Positions 52,912 through 61,937 of a DNA stretch of 64,000 nucleotides are shown here, piece by piece; the stretch's first letter is position 1, and each line of letters begins with the position of its first letter. Under the pieces are notes generated by a model, which worked only from the letters and a program-made list of their open reading frames with translations, did no database searches and was not told the DNA's origin. Made by a program: the position numbers and the translations under genes. The DNA comes from Chryseobacterium sp. Tr-659 (lineage in GTDB: Bacteria; Bacteroidota; Bacteroidia; Flavobacteriales; Weeksellaceae). The stretch is taken from NCBI RefSeq assembly GCF_011752975.1, contig NZ_VWWP01000004.1, forward strand, positions 62,001 to 126,000, in the 5' to 3' direction.

Positions 52912-53835
52912 ATGCACCTACAGATCAACCAAGCTAATATCGGATACAACAAAACTTTAATTACCAATGCCAATGCGGATCTAAAGCTTGGTGATGTGTG
53001 TTTACTGATTGGTAATAACGGTGTAGGAAAAACAACTCTGATTAAATCTATTCTGCATCAGCTTCCTTTACTTGACGGTGAAATTTTAATTAACGGTAAA
53101 AATATCAAGGATCTTTCCGTAAGAGAAATTGCTGAAAATATTGCCATTGTCTTTTCAAAATCTGTTATTCCACAGCATTATACGGTTGAAGATCTTATTT
53201 CTCTGGGAAAGTATATTTATTATCCGTTTTATTTTGAATTAAAAAAAGAGGACCGTGAAGAAATTGCTGATATTATTGAAGAACTCGATCTTAGTCAGTA
53301 CAGATATACCCTTCTGAAAAATCTTTCGGATGGAAATCTTCAAAAAGCATTTATCGGGCGGGCTATTACTCAAAACTCTCCTATCATCATCCTTGATGAA
53401 CCCACCACTCATCTTGATGAGAAAAACAAAATCATTATCCTTAAAACATTAAGAAAATTAGCCAAGGAACAAAATAAACTTATCTTATTTTCGTCTCATG
53501 ACTGGAGACTCGCCAAAGAATTTGCAGATAAAATATGGTATGTAAAAAATTCACAATTGCATTATGGAATTGTAGAGGACATTTTACTTCAGCATGATGA
53601 GCTTACCAATGCATCATTATTTCAAATGAGTGAAAGTTTCATTCCGCCTCAGATCTCTGCACCCCAGTTTCACAAGGAAATGCTGTACTCTTTGCTTCAA
53701 AAAAACTTCTCAAAAGACCTTTCTTTCCTTAATTTTGAGTTTAAGGACAGCTTTTGGGTAATTACTAAAGATTCCGAACAAGAACAATGTGAATCTTTTG
53801 AAGAAATCATTAATTACCTGAAAAACATTCATTAA
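52912..53835 (+). CDS. ABC transporter ATP-binding protein (FecE type)
   Basis: 307 residues. Walker A is LIGNNGVGKTTLIKSIL near residue 32-48, the Q-loop region follows, the signature is LSDGNLQKAFIGRAI (an LSGGQ variant with Ser-Asp-Gly) near 139, Walker B is PIIILDEPTTHLD near 160, and the H-loop is LFSSHDWRLAKEF. It would power the FecCD permease at 51155-52126 for import of a chelated metal or cofactor. Its C-terminal 70 residues are an extension of unknown role. It is separated from the permease by an inserted segment. Confidence 0.92.
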   Translation: MHLQINQANIGYNKTLITNANADLKLGDVCLLIGNNGVGKTTLIKSILHQLPLLDGEILINGKNIKDLSVREIAENIAIVFSKSVIPQHYTVEDLISLGKYIYYPFYFELKKEDREEIADIIEELDLSQYRYTLLKNLSDGNLQKAFIGRAITQNSPIIILDEPTTHLDEKNKIIILKTLRKLAKEQNKLILFSSHDWRLAKEFADKIWYVKNSQLHYGIVEDILLQHDELTNASLFQMSESFIPPQISAPQFHKEMLYSLLQKNFSKDLSFLNFEFKDSFWVITKDSEQEQCESFEEIINYLKNIH

Positions 53836-53862
53836 TACAGCTTTTTCTTTATTTATTTCACA

Positions 53863-53880
53863 TACTATGCATGCATAGTA
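53863..53880. promoter_or_regulatory. Palindromic operator candidate, distal copy
   Basis: TACTATGCATGCATAGTA is a perfect 18-bp palindrome. A near-identical copy lies 83 bp downstream, adjoining the promoter of the MarR gene of the beta-oxidation operon. Confidence 0.7.
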
Positions 53881-53945
53881 TTATGCTAATCATACAATTT
53901 AATCAATTTATTATCAGGTTATTAACAAAATTTAACGTTAATAAA

Positions 53946-53963
53946 TACTATGCATGCATAATA
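53946..53963. promoter_or_regulatory. Palindromic operator candidate, promoter-proximal copy
   Basis: TACTATGCATGCATAATA differs from the distal copy at one base and ends 5 nt before the -7 element at 53969-53976. A bound MarR dimer here would overlap the polymerase site. Confidence 0.7.
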
Positions 53964-53968
53964 TTTAC

Positions 53969-53976
53969 TAAATTTG
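53969..53976 (+). promoter_or_regulatory. -7 element of the MarR/beta-oxidation operon
   Basis: TAAATTTG fits the -7 consensus; the start of transcription near 53983 excludes an alternative start codon at 53974 and supports ATG 53998. Confidence 0.6.
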
Positions 53977-53997
53977 GGTAAAACCATTAGCGCAAAA

Positions 53998-54453
53998 ATG
54001 ATGGATAATAATAAGGAAAAAATAGAAAACGTAGATTTAATTTTAAAACAGACCTGGCTGGCTGTTTCTAAAATGTACACAGAATTAGCCCAGGAACATG
54101 ATTCCACTGCAGTGCAGGCCCTTACTCTTCTTAAAATTGATCCCAAAGAAGGGACCCGAAGCACAAATCTTGGTCCGAAGATGGCTATTGAACCTACTTC
54201 ATTAACACGAATCATCAAACTTCTTGAAGATAACGGATATATCTATAAGGAAAAGACGACCACTGATAAAAGAGAGGTCATTATTAAACTTACAGATAAA
54301 GGATTAAACTCCAGAAACATGTCAAAAGAAGTGGTTGTCAACTTCAATAAAAAAGTGATGGAAAAAATTGCTCCGGAAAAGATGGAAAACTTTAAGGAAG
54401 TAATGGGTGAAATCATGAAAATCGCCAACGAATTATTAAATAACAGGAAATAA
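53998..54453 (+). CDS. MarR family regulator of the fatty acid beta-oxidation operon
   Basis: 151 residues from ATG 53998 (a second ATG follows at once). The winged helix runs VQALTLLKIDPKEGTRSTNLGPKMAIEPTSLTRIIKLLEDNGYI, with the wing KEKTTTDKREVIIKLTDKGL. It lies 54 nt upstream of the bifunctional beta-oxidation gene and behind two near-identical ATGCATGCAT palindromes. MarR-type repressors of fatty acid degradation commonly respond to acyl-CoA; that ligand is an inference here. The operon it most likely controls is MarR - hydratase/dehydrogenase - (transposase) - thiolase - acyl-CoA dehydrogenase. Confidence 0.85.
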   Translation: MMDNNKEKIENVDLILKQTWLAVSKMYTELAQEHDSTAVQALTLLKIDPKEGTRSTNLGPKMAIEPTSLTRIIKLLEDNGYIYKEKTTTDKREVIIKLTDKGLNSRNMSKEVVVNFNKKVMEKIAPEKMENFKEVMGEIMKIANELLNNRK

Positions 54454-54507
54454 ATTATCATGAAGCCGGAAGGTTCATATAATCTTATAAATAATAAATA
54501 TTTACAT

Positions 54508-56913
54508 ATGAAAAGAAGAATCAAACATGTAACGGTTCTTGGTTCAGGAATTATGGGAAGCGGTATTGCAGCTCATTTCGCCAATATAGGCGTTGAAGTG
54601 TCACTTTTAGACATTGTTCCTTTTGAACTGACAGAAGCTGAACAGAAAAAAGGTTTGACCAAAGATGATAAGGGAGTAAGAAACAGAATTGCTTCCGAAA
54701 ACTTTGAAAAACTAAAAAAAGCAAGTCCTGCACTTCTTTATTCACCAAAGTTTGCAGATAGAATCAAAATCGGAAACTTCGATGATGATTTACCGAAAAT
54801 AAAAAATACAGACTGGATTATTGAAGTAGTTGTAGAAAGGCTTGATATTAAAAAGTCTGTATACGAAAAGATTGAACAGTTCAGAAAGCCCGGAACATTG
54901 ATTTCTTCTAATACATCTGGTATCCCTATTCATTTCCTAACGGAAGGAAGAAGCGAAGATTTCAAAAAGTACTTTGCAGGAACCCACTTCTTCAACCCGG
55001 TAAGATACCTTCCTCTTTTAGAGATTATCCCAACCAATGATACAGATCCTGAGATCATAGATTTTTATATGAATTATGGTGCTAAATTCTTAGGTAAGAC
55101 AACCGTTTTAGCTAAAGATACTCCAGCATTCATTGCCAACAGAATCGGTGTATTCTCTATGATGGATCTTCTTCACAATGTACAGAAACTAGGATTAACG
55201 GTTTCTGACGTTGATAAATTAACAGGCCCTGTCATCGGCCGTCCAAAATCTGCCACATTCAGAACTGCTGATGTAGTGGGTCTTGATACTTTAGTGATGG
55301 TAGCTAACGGAGTTCGCCAAAGCGGTGCTGAAGCGAATGACTTTAATGATGTATTTGCCCTTCCAGATTATATCCAGAAAATGATGGATAATAAGTGGTT
55401 AGGTTCAAAAACTGAACAAGGTTTCTATAAAAAAGTGAAAAATGCAGATGGAAAATCTGAAATTCATGGATTAAACCTTGATACGTTAGAATATGAACTT
55501 CAAGGAAAATCATCCTTCCCTACATTAGAATTAACAAAATCTATCGACAAACCAATTGATAGATTCAAAGTTCTCATCGGGGGCAAAGATAAAGCCGGTG
55601 AACTGTATAGAAAATCTTTAGGAGCATTATTCGCTTATGTTTCGCATAAAGTTCCTGAAATCTCAGATGAAGTTTATAAAATTGATGATGCTATGAGAGC
55701 TGGTTTCGGATGGGAAAACGGACCATTCGAAATCTGGGATGCCGTAGGCGTTGCAAAAGGAATCGAGCTTGCTAAAGATGCAGGTTACGAAGTTTCTGAC
55801 TGGGTAAAATCCTTAGCTGAAAAAGGAGAATCTTTCTATAAAGTAAATGATGAAGGACAGAGCATCTATTATGATAAGAATTCAGGAAACTACAATAATA
55901 TTCCGGGACAGGATGCTTTCATCATCTTAGACAATATCAGAAAAAACAAAACACTTTGGAGCAATTCCGGAGCTGCCATTGAAGATTTAGGAGACGGAAT
56001 CATCAACTTCGAGATCCGCTCAAAAATGAACTCTCTCGGAGGCGAAGTTCTGGACGGACTAAACAGAGCTATTGATTTAGCAGAAAAAGAATACGACGGA
56101 TTAGTGGTAGGAAACCAGGGAGCAAACTTCTCTGTAGGAGCCAACCTTGCTATGATTCTCATGATGGCTATTGAGCAGGATTGGGATGATTTAAATATGG
56201 CAATTGCTTACTTCCAGAAATCAATGATGAGAGTACGCTACTCCTCTATTCCTGTAGTTGTTGCTCCTCACGGAATGACTTTAGGCGGCGGATGTGAAAT
56301 GACAATGCATGCAGACCGCGTAGTTGCAGCAGCCGAAACGTATATCGGACTTGTTGAAACCGGAGTTGGTGTAATTCCTGGTGGAGGTGGTACTAAGGAG
56401 CTAACTTTAAGAACCTCACGAGAATTCCATAATGATGATGTTAAAAATAACAGACTTCGTGATGCTTTCATGAATATCGCTATGGGTAAAGTAGCCACTT
56501 CAGCATATGAAGCATACGATATGGGAATTCTTGAGAAAGGAAAAGACATTGTTTCTGTAAGCAAAAACAGACAAATTGCCGAAGCTAAAAAAGTAGCAAA
56601 ATTATTAGCAGAACAAGGATATACTCAGCCTATTGAACAGAAAGTAAAAGTTCTTGGTAAGGATGCATTAGGTATGTTCTACGTGGGAACAGACCAGATG
56701 TTAACCGGAAACTATATCTCCGAACATGACAAGAAAATTGCAGATAAGCTAGCCAACGTAATGGTAGGTGGAAATCTATCTGAACCAACAGTTGTTACTG
56801 AACAATATTTATTGAATCTTGAAAGAGAAACATTCCTTCAGCTTTGTGGTGAAAGAAAAACTTTAGAGAGAATCCAGTACATGTTACAGAATGGAAAACC
56901 GCTAAGAAACTAA
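54508..56913 (+). CDS. Bifunctional 3-hydroxyacyl-CoA dehydrogenase / enoyl-CoA hydratase
   Basis: 801 residues from ATG 54508 (MKRRIKHVTVLGSGIMGSGI); the frame upstream to 54460 lacks family similarity. The order is dehydrogenase first: the NAD-binding GSGIMGSGIAAHF at 11-23, NTSGIPIHFL, GTHFFNPVRYLPLLEIIP near 155-172 with the catalytic His, and KDTPAFIANRIG. The second dehydrogenase C-domain follows, then a crotonase region near 500-680 (NQGANFSVGANLAMI, ALGGGCEM-like LGGGCEMTMHADRVVAAAETYIGLVETGVGVIPGGGGT with the two catalytic Glu). It runs two consecutive steps of beta-oxidation. Domain order is inverted relative to FadB/FadJ, as known for a group in Bacteroidota and others. Confidence 0.92.
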   Translation: MKRRIKHVTVLGSGIMGSGIAAHFANIGVEVSLLDIVPFELTEAEQKKGLTKDDKGVRNRIASENFEKLKKASPALLYSPKFADRIKIGNFDDDLPKIKNTDWIIEVVVERLDIKKSVYEKIEQFRKPGTLISSNTSGIPIHFLTEGRSEDFKKYFAGTHFFNPVRYLPLLEIIPTNDTDPEIIDFYMNYGAKFLGKTTVLAKDTPAFIANRIGVFSMMDLLHNVQKLGLTVSDVDKLTGPVIGRPKSATFRTADVVGLDTLVMVANGVRQSGAEANDFNDVFALPDYIQKMMDNKWLGSKTEQGFYKKVKNADGKSEIHGLNLDTLEYELQGKSSFPTLELTKSIDKPIDRFKVLIGGKDKAGELYRKSLGALFAYVSHKVPEISDEVYKIDDAMRAGFGWENGPFEIWDAVGVAKGIELAKDAGYEVSDWVKSLAEKGESFYKVNDEGQSIYYDKNSGNYNNIPGQDAFIILDNIRKNKTLWSNSGAAIEDLGDGIINFEIRSKMNSLGGEVLDGLNRAIDLAEKEYDGLVVGNQGANFSVGANLAMILMMAIEQDWDDLNMAIAYFQKSMMRVRYSSIPVVVAPHGMTLGGGCEMTMHADRVVAAAETYIGLVETGVGVIPGGGGTKELTLRTSREFHNDDVKNNRLRDAFMNIAMGKVATSAYEAYDMGILEKGKDIVSVSKNRQIAEAKKVAKLLAEQGYTQPIEQKVKVLGKDALGMFYVGTDQMLTGNYISEHDKKIADKLANVMVGGNLSEPTVVTEQYLLNLERETFLQLCGERKTLERIQYMLQNGKPLRN

Positions 56914-56920
56914 TGGAAAG

Positions 56921-56943
56921 CTCCGTAGGAGCGAACTGTTAAT
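56921..56943 (+). repeat. REP-like hairpin 1, upstream of the transposase
   Basis: CTCC-GTA-GGAG stem-loop (56921-56931) followed by the tail CGAACTGTTAAT. Same orientation as REP 2. Confidence 0.8.
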
Positions 56944-56972
56944 GGTATGGAATAATTTTAAAAACTGGAGAG

Positions 56973-56995
56973 CCTCGTAGAGGCGACCTGTTAAT
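56973..56995 (+). repeat. REP-like hairpin 2, upstream of the transposase
   Basis: CCTC-GTA-GAGG stem-loop (56973-56983) with the tail CGACCTGTTAAT; stem bases differ from REP 1 but pair compensatorily. It ends 3 nt before the transposase ATG. Confidence 0.8.
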
Positions 56996-56998
56996 CTT

Positions 56999-57463
56999 AT
57001 GGCAAATACATACACTCAGATTTATATTCAAATTGTTTTCGCTGTAAAAGGAAGACAAAATCTGATTTCAAAAGAAAACAGAGAAGAATTACATCAGTTT
57101 ATTACAGGTATTATTTCCAATAGAAAACAAAAATTATTCGCAGTTTTTGCAATGTCAGACCATGTCCATATTCTTGTAAGTATGAATCCGGCACTTTCGG
57201 TTTCCGATTTAGTAAGAGATATTAAAGCATGTTCCTCAAAATTCATCAACGAAAAAGGATGGATGAATGAAAAATTCAATTGGCAGGAAGGTTATGGAGC
57301 TTTTTCTTATTCTAAAAGCAGTGTTGATTCTGTTATAAAATATATTTTAAATCAGGAAGAACATCATAAAAAGAAAACTTTTAGAGAAGAATATCTGGAT
57401 TTCATGTCAAAATTTGAAATAGAATATGATCCAAAATATTTATTTGAATGGATTAGTGATTAA
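56999..57463 (+). CDS. REP-associated tyrosine transposase (RAYT, IS200-like Y1 HUH enzyme)
   Basis: 154 residues. The HUH motif is SDHVHILVSM with His55 and His57 binding the metal, and the candidate nucleophile is Tyr115 in SVIKYILNQEEHH. The N-terminus YTQIYIQIVFAVKGRQNLI is the usual first strand of the Y1 transposase fold. There is no TnpB partner. Two REP-like hairpins precede it and two inverted ones follow, the stop codon lying in the tail of the third. RAYTs are known to be tied to REP sequences and may mobilise or maintain them. It interrupts the beta-oxidation operon between the bifunctional enzyme and thiolase, in the same orientation as both. Confidence 0.9.
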   Translation: MANTYTQIYIQIVFAVKGRQNLISKENREELHQFITGIISNRKQKLFAVFAMSDHVHILVSMNPALSVSDLVRDIKACSSKFINEKGWMNEKFNWQEGYGAFSYSKSSVDSVIKYILNQEEHHKKKTFREEYLDFMSKFEIEYDPKYLFEWISD

Positions 57464-57481
57464 CAGGTCGCTCCTACGGAG
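57459..57481 (-). repeat. REP-like hairpin 3, downstream of the transposase (inverted)
   Basis: Tail ATTAACAGGTCG (57459-57470) then CTCC-TAC-GGAG (57471-57481): the reverse complement of the upstream type. It overlaps the transposase stop codon. Confidence 0.8.
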
Positions 57482-57510
57482 CTCCACAAAGAAAGCATAA
57501 ACAATACTCT

Positions 57511-57531
57511 GAACAGTTTACCTCTACGAGG
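57511..57531 (-). repeat. REP-like hairpin 4, downstream of the transposase (inverted)
   Basis: GAACAGTTTA tail followed by CCTC-TAC-GAGG (57521-57531), the inverted counterpart of REP 2, 37 nt before the thiolase start. Confidence 0.75.
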
Positions 57532-57567
57532 CAAAAAAACTTTTCAAAAACAATTTAATTAAAAAAA

Positions 57568-58746
57568 ATGAAAACAGCATACATCGTAAAAGGATTCAGA
57601 ACGGCAGTAGGAAAAGCACCTAAAGGTTCCCTGCGTTTTACCAGACCAGACGTTATGGCAGCAACCGTTATTGAAAAATTAATGGCTGAACTTCCACAGT
57701 TAGATAAAAACAGAATTGATGACCTTATCGTAGGAAATGCTATGCCTGAAGCCGAGCAAGGGCTGAATGTAGCACGTCTGATCTCTTTGATGGGGTTGAA
57801 CACAGATAAAGTTCCGGGAGTTACTGTAAACAGATACTGTGCTTCAGGAAGTGAGGCGATTGCTATTGCTTCTGCAAAAATTCAGGCCGGTATGGCAGAC
57901 TGTATCATCGCAGGAGGTACTGAATCTATGTCATACATTCCGATGGGAGGTTACAAGCCGGTTCCGGAAACGGATATTGCAAAAACAAACCCTGATTACT
58001 ATTGGGGAATGGGTTACACTGCTGAAGAAGTAGCAAAACAATATAATATTACGAGAGAAGAACAGGATCAGTTTGCTTTTGAATCTCATATGAAGGCGTT
58101 AAAAGCCAATCAGGAAGGAAAATTTGCCAATCAGATCGTTCCCATTCCTGTAGAATATAACTTCCTGGATGAAAATCAGAAATTGCAGACTAAAAAATTT
58201 GACTTTTCCGTAGATGAAGGACCAAGAGCAGATACTTCTTTAGCCGGATTAGCCAAATTAAGACCTGTATTTGCGAACGGAGGTAGTGTAACTGCCGGAA
58301 ACTCCTCTCAGATGAGTGACGGGGCCGCTTTCGTAATGGTAATGAGCGAGGAAATGGTAAAAGAATTAGGGTTACAGCCGGAAGCAAGATTAGTAGCTTA
58401 CGCAGCAGCCGGATTGGAACCAAGAATTATGGGAATGGGACCTATCTATGCTATTCCAAAAGCATTAAAACAAGCTGGTCTAGAATTAAAAGATATCGAC
58501 TTGATCGAGCTTAATGAAGCTTTTGCTTCCCAATCTGTTGCTATTAAAAAAGAATTAGGACTGAATCCAGACATTCTAAACGTAAACGGAGGAGCTATTG
58601 CCCTTGGACACCCGCTTGGATGTACAGGAACTAAACTAACAGTTCAACTTCTTGACGAAATGAGAAAGCGAGGCAACAAATACGGAATGGTTTCTATGTG
58701 TGTGGGAACAGGACAAGGAGCAGCTTCTATTTTTGAACTTTTATAG
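57568..58746 (+). CDS. fadA: Acetyl-CoA C-acyltransferase (3-ketoacyl-CoA thiolase)
   Basis: 392 residues, the normal thiolase length. Catalytic elements: the acyl-accepting Cys in VNRYCASGSEAIAIA near residue 91, GGTESMSYIPMGG, NGGAIALGHPLGCTGTKL with the His-Gly pair near 345, and the proton-donating Cys in SMCVGTGQGAASIFEL near 378. It cleaves 3-ketoacyl-CoA to acetyl-CoA and a shortened acyl-CoA. It is the partner of the bifunctional enzyme upstream, from which it is separated only by the REP/transposase unit. Confidence 0.95.
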   Translation: MKTAYIVKGFRTAVGKAPKGSLRFTRPDVMAATVIEKLMAELPQLDKNRIDDLIVGNAMPEAEQGLNVARLISLMGLNTDKVPGVTVNRYCASGSEAIAIASAKIQAGMADCIIAGGTESMSYIPMGGYKPVPETDIAKTNPDYYWGMGYTAEEVAKQYNITREEQDQFAFESHMKALKANQEGKFANQIVPIPVEYNFLDENQKLQTKKFDFSVDEGPRADTSLAGLAKLRPVFANGGSVTAGNSSQMSDGAAFVMVMSEEMVKELGLQPEARLVAYAAAGLEPRIMGMGPIYAIPKALKQAGLELKDIDLIELNEAFASQSVAIKKELGLNPDILNVNGGAIALGHPLGCTGTKLTVQLLDEMRKRGNKYGMVSMCVGTGQGAASIFELL

Positions 58747-58767
58747 ATACCAAGAAAATAGACAAAG

Positions 58768-58814
58768 AGATAATAGACAAGATTCAACATTTATAATCTA
58801 TCTGTCTATTATCT
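58768..58814. repeat. Inverted repeat between thiolase and acyl-CoA dehydrogenase genes
   Basis: AGATAATAGACA (58768-58779) and TGTCTATTATCT (58803-58814) are a perfect 12-bp pair with a 23-nt loop; ATAGACAA also repeats directly to the left. Another simple-word palindrome inside an operon. Confidence 0.65.
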
Positions 58815-58857
58815 GAAAGTCTCAAAAATCATAATCTAAAATTTAAAATAATAACAA

Positions 58858-60636
58858 ATGGGCAACATAGTAAAGGGCGGGGAATTCCTAATCAAACAAA
58901 TTCCTGCAAGCGAAATTTTCAGTATTGAAGAACTGAACGAAGAACAAAAAATGCTTCGTGACTCTGCAAAAGAATTTATAGACAGAGAAGTAGTTCCACA
59001 AAGAGAGCGTTTTGAGAAGAAAGATTATGCATTTACTGAAGAAACAATGCGTAAGCTAGGTGATATGGGCATGCTGGGAATTGCTGTTCCTGAAGAATAC
59101 GGAGGTCTTGGAATGGGCTTTGTAACCACAATGCTTGCCTGCGATTATATTTCCGGAACTACAGGTTCATTGGCTACGGCGTATGGGGCACACACCGGAA
59201 TTGGTACCTTACCAATTGTTCTTTACGGAACAGAAGAGCAGAAGAAAAAATACCTTCCGGATCTGGCTACAGGAACGAAATTCGGAGCATATTGCCTTAC
59301 TGAGCCGGATGCAGGTTCTGATGCTAATTCAGGAAAAACAAAAGCAAAGCTTTCCGAAGACGGAAAACATTATATCATTAACGGGCAGAAAATGTGGATC
59401 TCTAATGCAGGATTTGCAGATACATTTACACTATTCGCTAAAATTGATGATGATAAAAATATCACAGGATTTGTAATCAACAGATCTGAACTTGAAAACC
59501 CTGAAAGCTTAACTTTCGGTGAGGAAGAACATAAATTAGGTATCCGTGCCTCTTCTACCCGTCAGGTTTTCTTCAATGATATGAAGATCCCCGTAGAAAA
59601 TCTTTTAGGAGAAAGAAATAATGGCTTTAAGATCGCTTTAAATGCATTGAATGTGGGTCGTATCAAATTAGCAGCAGCTTGTTTGGACGCTCAGAGACGA
59701 ATTTTAAACCATTCCATTCAGTATTCTAACGAAAGAAAACAATTTGGAGTTTCTATTTCTACTTTCGGAGCAATCAGAAAGAAAATTGCTGAAATGGCAA
59801 CCGGAGTTTTCGTAAGTGAGGCAGGTTCCTACAGAGCCGCTAAAAATATTCAGGATAAAATTGATGAATTAGTTGCAGGAGGTATGGATCATCAGGCGGC
59901 TGAACTTAAAGGTGTTGAAGAATTTGCTGTGGAATGTTCAATCCTTAAAGTATTCGTTTCCGACCTTGCTCAAAATACGGCTGATGAAGGAATCCAGGTA
60001 TACGGAGGTATGGGATTCTCTGAAGATACGCCTATGGAAGCAGCATGGAGAGATTCAAGAATTTCAAGAATTTATGAAGGAACCAATGAGATCAACAGAT
60101 TATTAGCCGTAGGAATGCTTATTAAGAGAGCAATGAAAGGTGAATTGGATCTTTTATCTCCTGCAATGGCAATCAGCAAAGAATTGATGGGTATTCCTTC
60201 ATTTGAAGTTCCTGATTATTCTGAATTTATGAGTGAAGAAAAAGCAATTATCGCTAACCTTAAGAAAGTGTTCTTAATGGTTTCCGGAGCTGCACTTCAG
60301 AAATTCATGATGGATATTGAAAAACAGCAGCATTTATTATTGAATGCTTCCGAAATCCTTAACCAGATCTATATGGCAGAATCTGCGATATTAAGAGCTG
60401 AAAAACACTTCTCTCCTGATTCTGTGGAAGCTGCAATGGCTCAGCTGAACCTTTACAAAGCTGTTGAAAAGATCATCACTTCAGCTAAAGAAGGAATTGT
60501 TTCTTTCGCTGAAGGAGATGAGCAGAGAATGATGCTTTCCGGATTAAGAAGATTTACGAAGTATACCAACCATCCAAACGTAGTGGCATTAACTGAAAAA
60601 GTAGCAGCTCACTATATTGAGAAAGGAGCTTATTAG
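58858..60636 (+). CDS. Acyl-CoA dehydrogenase (long-chain, extended C-terminus)
   Basis: 592 residues, longer than the usual 380-400 residues because of a C-terminal helical extension as in very-long-chain enzymes. Motifs: MRKLGDMGMLGIAVPEEYGGLGM near 62-85, FGAYCLTEPDAGSDANSGKT near 141-160, QKMWISNAGFADTFTLFAK, and the catalytic Glu in SRIYEGTNEINRLLAVGML near 400. FAD-dependent first step of beta-oxidation, passing electrons to ETF. Last gene of the MarR-controlled operon, 111 nt after the thiolase and followed by a strong terminator. Confidence 0.94.
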   Translation: MGNIVKGGEFLIKQIPASEIFSIEELNEEQKMLRDSAKEFIDREVVPQRERFEKKDYAFTEETMRKLGDMGMLGIAVPEEYGGLGMGFVTTMLACDYISGTTGSLATAYGAHTGIGTLPIVLYGTEEQKKKYLPDLATGTKFGAYCLTEPDAGSDANSGKTKAKLSEDGKHYIINGQKMWISNAGFADTFTLFAKIDDDKNITGFVINRSELENPESLTFGEEEHKLGIRASSTRQVFFNDMKIPVENLLGERNNGFKIALNALNVGRIKLAAACLDAQRRILNHSIQYSNERKQFGVSISTFGAIRKKIAEMATGVFVSEAGSYRAAKNIQDKIDELVAGGMDHQAAELKGVEEFAVECSILKVFVSDLAQNTADEGIQVYGGMGFSEDTPMEAAWRDSRISRIYEGTNEINRLLAVGMLIKRAMKGELDLLSPAMAISKELMGIPSFEVPDYSEFMSEEKAIIANLKKVFLMVSGAALQKFMMDIEKQQHLLLNASEILNQIYMAESAILRAEKHFSPDSVEAAMAQLNLYKAVEKIITSAKEGIVSFAEGDEQRMMLSGLRRFTKYTNHPNVVALTEKVAAHYIEKGAY

Positions 60637-60661
60637 TCTTTAACAACATCAATTTGATTTT

Positions 60662-60688
60662 AAAACGCCTCATTTTTTGAGGCGTTTT
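60662..60688 (+). terminator. Terminator of the beta-oxidation operon
   Basis: An 11-bp stem AAAACGCCTCA / TGAGGCGTTTT with a TTTTT loop, followed by TATTTTTTG. Confidence 0.92.
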
Positions 60689-61199
60689 TATTTTTTGCAT
60701 AATCACGATTTAATTTAAAAAGTAAACTCTTAAAAGTTCCGGTCACAACAATAATATGAATTTATGTGTGCAATCTGGCAGACTTGCATATGAACCCTCC
60801 CTGTTAATATTATCAATCTATAAATAGAGAAATTTGCCCTTTTGGCAGAAGGTCAGAAATTCAAAAAATTACACATCATTCGTAAAAAAATAATTGCGCC
60901 ATCAGGATAAATATGCATTTTATTTTAACAAATAATACTTTAAAATAATAAATAAATAATGCAAAAACATTAAAAATAACAATATTTTAAACAATAAATA
61001 TTCAAAATAAAACTACTTTAAACACAAAATTTATTAAAAAAAGCGATTATTATTATCAATATTAATTAAATTTACCCCATAAATTGCATTTTTAAACAAT
61101 TCAAAAAACTAATAATTTTCGTAAAAAAAGACATTTATAAAAAATTAAAAATTAAAATAAAATATTCAATTATTAAAATCAACAACAACCATTGCCGTT
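60689..61199. other. Very AT-rich intergenic stretch, nothing recognised
   Basis: About 510 bases, extremely A-rich from 60900 onward. No ORF, palindrome or RNA gene was seen. The promoter of the secreted protein at 61200 should lie in it. Confidence 0.4.
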
Positions 61200-61937
61200 A
61201 TGAAAAAAATTATTTTAACTCTTGCAATTGCCTTATCGGCCTTTTCAATGACAATCAGCGCGCAAGTGGGTATCAACACCACCTCCCCTTCGGCTACTCT
61301 AGATGTAAAAGGGAAAAGCACTGTAACAGATACGGACGGATTGATTGCTCCCCGACTTACAAGAGCACAGCTCACAGCAAAAGGCAATACGTTATATGGA
61401 CCCAATCAGGATGGGGCAATAATATATATAACTGATATAAGCGCTGGAGACACAGCTTCTCAAAGGATAAATATCACCACTAAAGGATACTATTATTTTG
61501 ATAATGGAACTAATCAATGGAAGATTTTAAGCTACACCGCTCCCCCCGCTGTAAAAACAATACTTATTGCTGATGGTACACCAATGCCTAATGTAAATAC
61601 TATTGGAGCGCCGGGCGGACAGAGGAGTGTTGCAGGTGGCAATTTTACCAGCCAGAGGGGAGGAAATTTATTTTTCACAGGCTACGCCGGAATGTCTTGT
61701 ACTGTGGGAGGGGTCACAATAGGTTTTATTCTCTATATGGATGGAGTCGAGAAAGACAGAATTTCTCAATACTATGAAAATCCTCAAAAAATAGCCTCCA
61801 CCTTAAATTTTATTATTTCAGGCATTCCCACCGGTAACCATACATGGGATCTGCGAATTACCGGCAACACGAGTGCGATTAACTACTCATTTACAGATGC
61901 AAACCATAGAATGGCAATTAAACTAATAGAACTATAG
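61200..61937 (+). CDS. Secreted protein with a tail-fibre-like N-terminal module
   Basis: 245 residues. The signal peptide (IILTLAIALSAFSMTISAQ, after MKK) is followed by VGINTTSPSATLDVKGKSTV and TDTDGLIAPRLTRAQLTAKG, then DGAIIYITD and YYYFDNGTNQWKIL. This is the common Flavobacteriia exported module that resembles phage tail-fibre ends. Residues 115-245 form a separate beta-rich domain ending HRMAIKLIEL; I do not recognise it. It resembles in style the C-terminal module of the proteins at 28167-30367. Probably a cell-surface or extracellular protein; the ligand is unknown. Confidence 0.75.
   Translation: MKKIILTLAIALSAFSMTISAQVGINTTSPSATLDVKGKSTVTDTDGLIAPRLTRAQLTAKGNTLYGPNQDGAIIYITDISAGDTASQRINITTKGYYYFDNGTNQWKILSYTAPPAVKTILIADGTPMPNVNTIGAPGGQRSVAGGNFTSQRGGNLFFTGYAGMSCTVGGVTIGFILYMDGVEKDRISQYYENPQKIASTLNFIISGIPTGNHTWDLRITGNTSAINYSFTDANHRMAIKLIEL

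Noticed and set aside
56999..57463. Full IS200/IS605 element with TnpB
   Set aside because: No TnpB/IscB-like gene is present, and flanks are REP-like hairpins, so a REP-associated transposase is the better reading.
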